Source: Bacteroidota bacterium
GTDB lineage: Bacteria > Bacteroidota > Ignavibacteria > Kapaibacteriales > Kapaibacteriaceae
Length of the DNA stretch: 10,201 nt
Direction of reading: 5' to 3'
NCBI GenBank assembly: GCA_003488525.1
Contig: DNLG01000153.1
Span: forward strand, 3,668-13,868
A program made the position numbers and the translations under genes. Below the pieces are notes generated by a model. The model was not told the DNA's origin. It worked only from the letters and a program-made list of their open reading frames with translations, and did no database searches. Positions 6,292 through 10,201 of the stretch are shown here, one piece after another (the stretch's first letter is position 1; each line of letters opens with the position of its first letter).

Positions 6292-7623
6292 GTGCGAGTT
6301 TTCATTTTTACGGTCCTGCTGTCGGCAGCACTTTCATCAACCATGACAGCTCATTCTGGTGGTCATGGAAGGGGTCCGGTCTCCACATTTTTGCTCTCCA
6401 ACGGCCGCCATGTGCACGGCTCCTTTCACAGTGCACGTGGAAGCTGGATCATTCTCGAACAGCGAAGTGGCGCCCTCAAGGCGATTCCGCTCGAGCAGTT
6501 CTCGTCGGCCGATCAGCAGCGGCTCGAAGATGAGATCGGCCGTATCACGAAGATGAACGCCCCCGTGGAGGCGCCCAGTCCAATCGTCGTTCAAACGCCC
6601 ACGTCAGGGAAGGACCACTCCACGGAACTGGCACTCATCGCCTGTGCTCTGCTGCTCGGAACGTTCATGGTAACACGCTCGACCTCCCTGCGCATAGCAG
6701 GCACGGCCGGCACCATGCTGCTCCTCTTCCTGTCTGTAAGTCCCGGAACGACTGCACGGATTGTCGAGATCCTCGGACCAACCCCACCGGAGTCCATCGA
6801 CAGTACCTTTGCGGCATACAAGCCCCGTGTAAAGACGCGCTGGGATGCCACCTACTTTTATGTCGAGAGCAACGGCATGCCAACAGCCATGCCGGCCATG
6901 AAGGGCATCACGGCATGGCAGCAGCAGGTGCCGATCCCTCAGCCATACACGGGCAGCAATGCCTGGGCGATTCCCCTTAATCCGGTCATCGCCGACGTAC
7001 CGGTGTCGCTTGACACTGCCTTGCACACAGGCGCGGTAGCCATTGCCGTTAACGGAGTGCCGGTGTTCAATCCAGAAAATAATCGAGGAGAGTTTTCACA
7101 GGACATCGGAGAACTCGATGCATTTGGCGGACACTGCGGTCGGGCCGACGATTATCACTACCACATCGCACCGGTTCATCTTACTCCGAAGGGAACCATC
7201 AAGATACCGGTAGCATGGGCGCTTGACGGCTACAAGCTCTACGGCTACGAGGAACCCGACGGAACGGTAGCCACGAATCTTGATCAGCACCTCGGCCATC
7301 TCTGGAACGGCGAGTACCACTACCACGCCATCGATAAGAAACCATACATGATCGCTTCGATGCGCGGCAAGATCACCATCCAGAATGATCAGGTAATGCC
7401 ACAGCCACGCGCTGCAGGTGTGCGCACCTTCTTGCAGGCGCTAAAGGGGGCCACCATCACGGATCTGCGTCAGTGCGATACGAATCACTTCGCCCTGCGC
7501 TACGAGGTTAACGGCAAGACGAGCTTCGTGAACTACCGCTGGGACAGTACCGGCAAGAACTTCGTGTTCAACTTCGTAAAGACCGATTCCGCTCGGACTA
7601 CGTTCACCTATACCCGTAAGTGA
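6292..7623 (+). CDS. Membrane-anchored YHYH-domain protein with SHD1-like N-terminal domain
   Basis: A 443-residue protein starting at GTG. In order: a signal peptide (1-20); a His/Gly-rich linker (21-28); a beta-rich domain at about 30-82 with the pattern S-N-G-R-x-V-x-G-S-F, W-I-I-L, I-P-L-E-Q-F-S-S-A-D-Q, which resembles SHD1-like domains; a Pro/Thr linker; two hydrophobic helices at about 112-127 and 135-150; then a YHYH domain (PF14240-like) from about 175 to 365. The YHYH part shows S-N-G-M-P (193-197), N-G-V-P-V-F-N-P (254-261), G-G-H-C-G-R (279-284), D-D-Y-H-Y-H-I-A-P (286-294), a D-G-Y-K-L-Y-G-Y segment near 312, and a second Y-H-Y-H at 342-345. The YHYH family is found in secreted and envelope proteins, and its biochemical role is not established. 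The clustered His suggest metal binding, but that is inference. With two helices and no sorting domain, this copy is probably held in the inner membrane with YHYH in the periplasm. It is first in a three-gene operon. Confidence 0.85.
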   Translation: MRVFIFTVLLSAALSSTMTAHSGGHGRGPVSTFLLSNGRHVHGSFHSARGSWIILEQRSGALKAIPLEQFSSADQQRLEDEIGRITKMNAPVEAPSPIVVQTPTSGKDHSTELALIACALLLGTFMVTRSTSLRIAGTAGTMLLLFLSVSPGTTARIVEILGPTPPESIDSTFAAYKPRVKTRWDATYFYVESNGMPTAMPAMKGITAWQQQVPIPQPYTGSNAWAIPLNPVIADVPVSLDTALHTGAVAIAVNGVPVFNPENNRGEFSQDIGELDAFGGHCGRADDYHYHIAPVHLTPKGTIKIPVAWALDGYKLYGYEEPDGTVATNLDQHLGHLWNGEYHYHAIDKKPYMIASMRGKITIQNDQVMPQPRAAGVRTFLQALKGATITDLRQCDTNHFALRYEVNGKTSFVNYRWDSTGKNFVFNFVKTDSARTTFTYTRK

Positions 7624-7628
7624 CCTCC

Positions 7629-8831
7629 ATGAGAACAACCATCAAACTCTGTGTCCTCATGGTAATGGCATGTCTCGGTTCATTGGTTCTGTCGGCCCAG
7701 CGTCCGCATACGAAGTCCATGAAGCGTATCCCGGATACCGGACAGAATGGCGACTTCACGACCGTGCCCGGAGAAGACAGTGATGTAAAGATCGGCACGC
7801 CAGTGTATTTCGTTCAGCAGGATGTTGTGATCGACACCGTCACCGGGCTGATGTGGCAACGCACGGACGGCGGCGAGATGGCCTGGGAGAAGGGGGCTTC
7901 GTATTGTGAAGCTCTTACGCTTGGCGGGTTTTCCGACTGGCGCATGCCCACCTCACAGGAGCTGTTCACCATTCAGGACCTCGGGCGGAAGAATCCGGCA
8001 CTGCCGGAGGCCTTTACCAACACCGGCGCCGAATACTGGTACTCCTCAGACCTTCTTGTCGGCGATGCCTCGCGTGTGTTCGCCACCAACTCCGGTGGTG
8101 GCATTGGCCCGCATCCGAAGAATGAGACCATCTCTTCCGGAGGGACGAAGAAGTTTCATGTGCGTGCAGTGCGGGCCATGCAGCCCCCTGTCAATCTTCC
8201 TGTCCACTTTACCGACATGGGCGCAGACCTCGTGCGCGACAACGCCACAGAGCTGGTCTGGCAGCAGTACTGCCATCCCGTAGCATTAACCTGGGAAGAC
8301 GCACTCCGCGTGGCTGATACGCTCTCGTTAGGGGGCTTTACCGACTGGCGCATGCCGAACATCAAGGAGCTGCACACCATCCGCGAGCAGCAGGAAAAGG
8401 GTCCGTGTGTAGATCTCCTGTACTTCCCCTGCGTAGCGTCCACAACAACGTTATGGTCATCCACGACGCTGATCTCACAGAACAACGATCAGGCGTGGAC
8501 GATGAAGGCGGACCTTGGTGTGATCACCTACGATAAGAAGAGCCTCAAGATGAAGCTCCTCTGCGTGCGAGGGGGCTCACCGGACGTAACATCGGTGGAC
8601 GATGAGCAGCAGCAACCAGAGCTGGGTCTCTATCCGAATCCGGCCTCCGGACTCGTTGCACTTCCCATCGGAACGGTGCGCGTAACACTTTATGATGTGA
8701 CCGGCTCAGCTGTGCTGACGGCTACCGACGTGCTGAGCATTGATGTCTCATCACTCGCTGCCGGTTCGTACTATTGCCTTCTGGTTGACGCATACCAACG
8801 AGTGCGGACAACACCTCTCAACAAACGCTGA
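7629..8831 (+). CDS. Secreted protein with two Lcl_C/DUF1566 domains and T9SS sorting domain
   Basis: A 400-residue protein from the ATG at 7629, five bases after the previous stop. A GTG at 7620 overlapping that stop is an alternative start adding three residues. The layout is a signal peptide (1-23, ending V-L-S-A-Q); Lcl_C domain one at about 60-182 with D-x-x-T-G-L-M-W-Q at 69-77, G-G-F-S-D-W-R-M-P at 99-107, W-Y-S-S and a closing V-R-A-V-R; Lcl_C domain two at about 196-314 with E-L-V-W-Q-Q, G-G-F-T-D-W-R-M-P at 235-243, L-W-S-S-T and L-L-C-V-R; and a T9SS type A sorting domain at about 333-400 with Y-P-N-P-A, V-T-L-Y-D-V-T-G, L-A-A-G-S-Y-Y and basic end residues. Lcl_C domains are C-type-lectin-like folds seen in cell-surface and adhesion proteins. 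The sorting domain implies passage through the T9SS to the surface. Ligand unknown. Coupled translation with the upstream YHYH gene is likely. Confidence 0.87.
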   Translation: MRTTIKLCVLMVMACLGSLVLSAQRPHTKSMKRIPDTGQNGDFTTVPGEDSDVKIGTPVYFVQQDVVIDTVTGLMWQRTDGGEMAWEKGASYCEALTLGGFSDWRMPTSQELFTIQDLGRKNPALPEAFTNTGAEYWYSSDLLVGDASRVFATNSGGGIGPHPKNETISSGGTKKFHVRAVRAMQPPVNLPVHFTDMGADLVRDNATELVWQQYCHPVALTWEDALRVADTLSLGGFTDWRMPNIKELHTIREQQEKGPCVDLLYFPCVASTTTLWSSTTLISQNNDQAWTMKADLGVITYDKKSLKMKLLCVRGGSPDVTSVDDEQQQPELGLYPNPASGLVALPIGTVRVTLYDVTGSAVLTATDVLSIDVSSLAAGSYYCLLVDAYQRVRTTPLNKR

Positions 8832-8849
8832 TCCCGGGGAGCATACAAC

Positions 8850-10201
8850 ATGAAATCACTGCGGGCGTTCTGCACTCTACTCGCTACAACCTCAGTCATC
8901 GCGCTAGCCCAGCCAACGCATCCGGCCATCACGTCGTGGATTCAGAATACGACCGGCATTACGGGTCGGCACTACATGAAGGGTAACCCTACACCGGTAG
9001 TCGACACGTTTCAGGCGAACTGCCAGCTGGTTCAGTACTCGGCGGACTATGCCTACGTTCGGTGTAATGGCATTCCGGCCTACGTGATCGGACCGTACCA
9101 GGACGGTAATCCGGCACAGGCCGTCGGACGGAGCTACCTGTTCAAGATCCCGCTCAAGCCGCAGGTAAACAACGGTACAAAGACGGCGGTTGGACTGGGA
9201 CACATCGCTGTGCTCATCAACGGCGTTCCGGTCTATAACTACGCCGATGCGCGGTCGTACAACAATGGCAATGTGTGGCATCAGAACGCCATCGTGTTTG
9301 AGCGTACGGGCTTCGACTGCGCTAAGGGTCACCCAGCCCCCTTACAGACAGGTCCGCCGGGTGCGGGGGGTGGGGGCGGTGGCACTCAAGGACAGTACCA
9401 TCACCACCAGGATCCATCGGCCTTCAACATCGCCAAGGTCAAGATGTCCGACGTGTGCGATATGTACCTGGCTGACGGACTCTACGTACCAGACGCTACC
9501 AAGCACGGTCCGCTGATCGGCTACTCGTTCGATGGCTTCCCGATCTACGGTGCCTATGGCTGGGTAACGGAAGGGGGCAAGCAGGTCGTCAAGCGTATCA
9601 CCCCAAGCTACCGGCTACGCAGCATCACGGAGCGCACAACACTGGCCGACGGAACAAAGCTGGCGCAGGCGCAGTATGGTCCGACACTGACTGCTCAGCC
9701 CCTTGGCTCTTATGCGGAGGACTATGAATTCGTTGAAGGGTCGGGCGATCTCGACATTCATAACGGACGCTTCTGCACCACACCGGAGTATCCCGAAGGA
9801 ACGTACGCCTACTTCGCAACGATCGATGCCGACGGAAACTCGGTGTATCCGTATGTGATCGGTCCAACCTACTATGGCGTAGTAGTCACTGACAACTTCG
9901 CCGTACGAGGTCCGGGTGCAGGATCCACTAACGTCCGCATCACTGAATCGGTACAGACGTACCTGGCAACGACATCTGTGAATGACAATGCAGTGCTTTC
10001 TACCATCACAGTGTTTCCGAACCCCGCAGCCGACGTGCTGATCATCCAGGTCACATCACCGATGACCGAGTCGGCCTCTGTCGAACTTGTCGACCTTGGT
10101 GGTCGCATCGTCCGCACTTCCACGATCAAGCAAGGCAGCACGATGTGCTTCCTCGATGTGCAGTCACTCTACGCCGGTGCGTATGTTGTGCGCATCACCC
10201 G
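8850..10201 (+). CDS. Secreted YHYH-domain protein with T9SS sorting domain, 3' end cut by window
   Basis: 450 codons are present with no stop before the window end; from the sorting domain, only a few residues are missing. The ATG at 8850 follows GGGGAG (8836-8841) by 8 bases and begins a signal peptide (1-20, cut near A-L-A|Q). A long-form YHYH domain spans about 25-350: R-C-N-G-I-P (71-76), a G-L-G-H-I-A-V-L-I-N-G-V-P-V-Y-N stretch at 115-130, S-Y-N-N with W-H-Q-N-A-I (136-148), G-H-P-A-P, a Gly-rich insert (171-178), then Y-H-H-H at 183-186 where the family usually has Y-H-Y-H or a similar His cluster. It continues with G-Y-S-F-D-G-F-P-I-Y-G-A-Y (224-236), D-L-D-I-H-N-G-R-F-C-T-T-P-E-Y-P-x-G-T-Y-A-Y-F (300-322) and Y-P-Y-V-I-G. 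The end carries a T9SS type A domain: F-P-N-P-A-A at 389-394, V-E-L-V-D-L-G-G-R and L-Y-A-G-A-Y-V-V-R. It is a different YHYH subfamily from the first gene of this operon and is probably displayed at the surface. Confidence 0.88.
   Translation, partial: MKSLRAFCTLLATTSVIALAQPTHPAITSWIQNTTGITGRHYMKGNPTPVVDTFQANCQLVQYSADYAYVRCNGIPAYVIGPYQDGNPAQAVGRSYLFKIPLKPQVNNGTKTAVGLGHIAVLINGVPVYNYADARSYNNGNVWHQNAIVFERTGFDCAKGHPAPLQTGPPGAGGGGGGTQGQYHHHQDPSAFNIAKVKMSDVCDMYLADGLYVPDATKHGPLIGYSFDGFPIYGAYGWVTEGGKQVVKRITPSYRLRSITERTTLADGTKLAQAQYGPTLTAQPLGSYAEDYEFVEGSGDLDIHNGRFCTTPEYPEGTYAYFATIDADGNSVYPYVIGPTYYGVVVTDNFAVRGPGAGSTNVRITESVQTYLATTSVNDNAVLSTITVFPNPAADVLIIQVTSPMTESASVELVDLGGRIVRTSTIKQGSTMCFLDVQSLYAGAYVVRIT

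Noticed and set aside
5835..6533. A 232-codon forward open frame covering the divergent promoter region
   Set aside because: It overlaps two recognised genes in other frames and has extreme Arg content.
8904..9332. A 142-codon reverse open frame inside the second YHYH gene
   Set aside because: It is a shadow of the forward gene, whose YHYH motifs, signal peptide and sorting domain fix the coding strand.

Overview
The window looks like chromosomal DNA from a Gram-negative member of the Bacteroidota/Chlorobiota group, possibly an Ignavibacteria- or Kapaibacteria-like lineage. Three signs support this: a very large Oar-like TonB-dependent receptor with an N-terminal carboxypeptidase-regulatory domain, two secreted proteins ending in type IX secretion (T9SS) type A sorting domains, and moderately GC-rich DNA (mid-50s percent by eye). 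Most genes have recognisable purine-rich ribosome binding sites. The lineage is an inference. No rRNA, tRNA, CRISPR array, insertion sequence or integrase was found.

Left part (1-1477): the end of a nucleotide-sugar gene, perhaps dTDP-4-dehydrorhamnose reductase, overlaps a dTDP-4-dehydrorhamnose 3,5-epimerase family gene (175-726). This is the tail of a deoxysugar or surface-polysaccharide operon. It converges, with a 10 bp gap, on a reverse-strand gene for a periplasmic TPR protein (737-1477).

Middle (1508-6165, reverse strand): an intrinsic terminator ends the 1113-residue TonB-dependent receptor (1572-4913). Upstream of it lies a roughly 600 bp stretch holding only one weak candidate small gene (5207-5479). 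A COG1926-type phosphoribosyltransferase follows (5530-6165). A 126 bp divergent promoter region separates it from the right-hand operon.

Right part (6292-10201, forward strand): three closely packed genes that look like one transcription unit. They are (i) a membrane-anchored YHYH-domain protein with an N-terminal SHD1-like domain and two transmembrane helices, (ii) a secreted protein with two Lcl_C/DUF1566 domains and a T9SS sorting domain, and (iii) a second, different YHYH-domain protein with a T9SS sorting domain, cut by the window end. Gaps are 5 and 18 bp. Two unlike YHYH proteins flank a double-Lcl protein, with one likely kept in the inner membrane and two sent to the cell surface. 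This is the strongest candidate here for an undescribed envelope system, and its biochemical role is unknown.

At the DNA level, the 7-mer AGGGGGC occurs 15 times on the two strands together (about 2 expected from composition), in several codon frames and once between genes. It behaves like a genome-wide signal word rather than a coding by-product.
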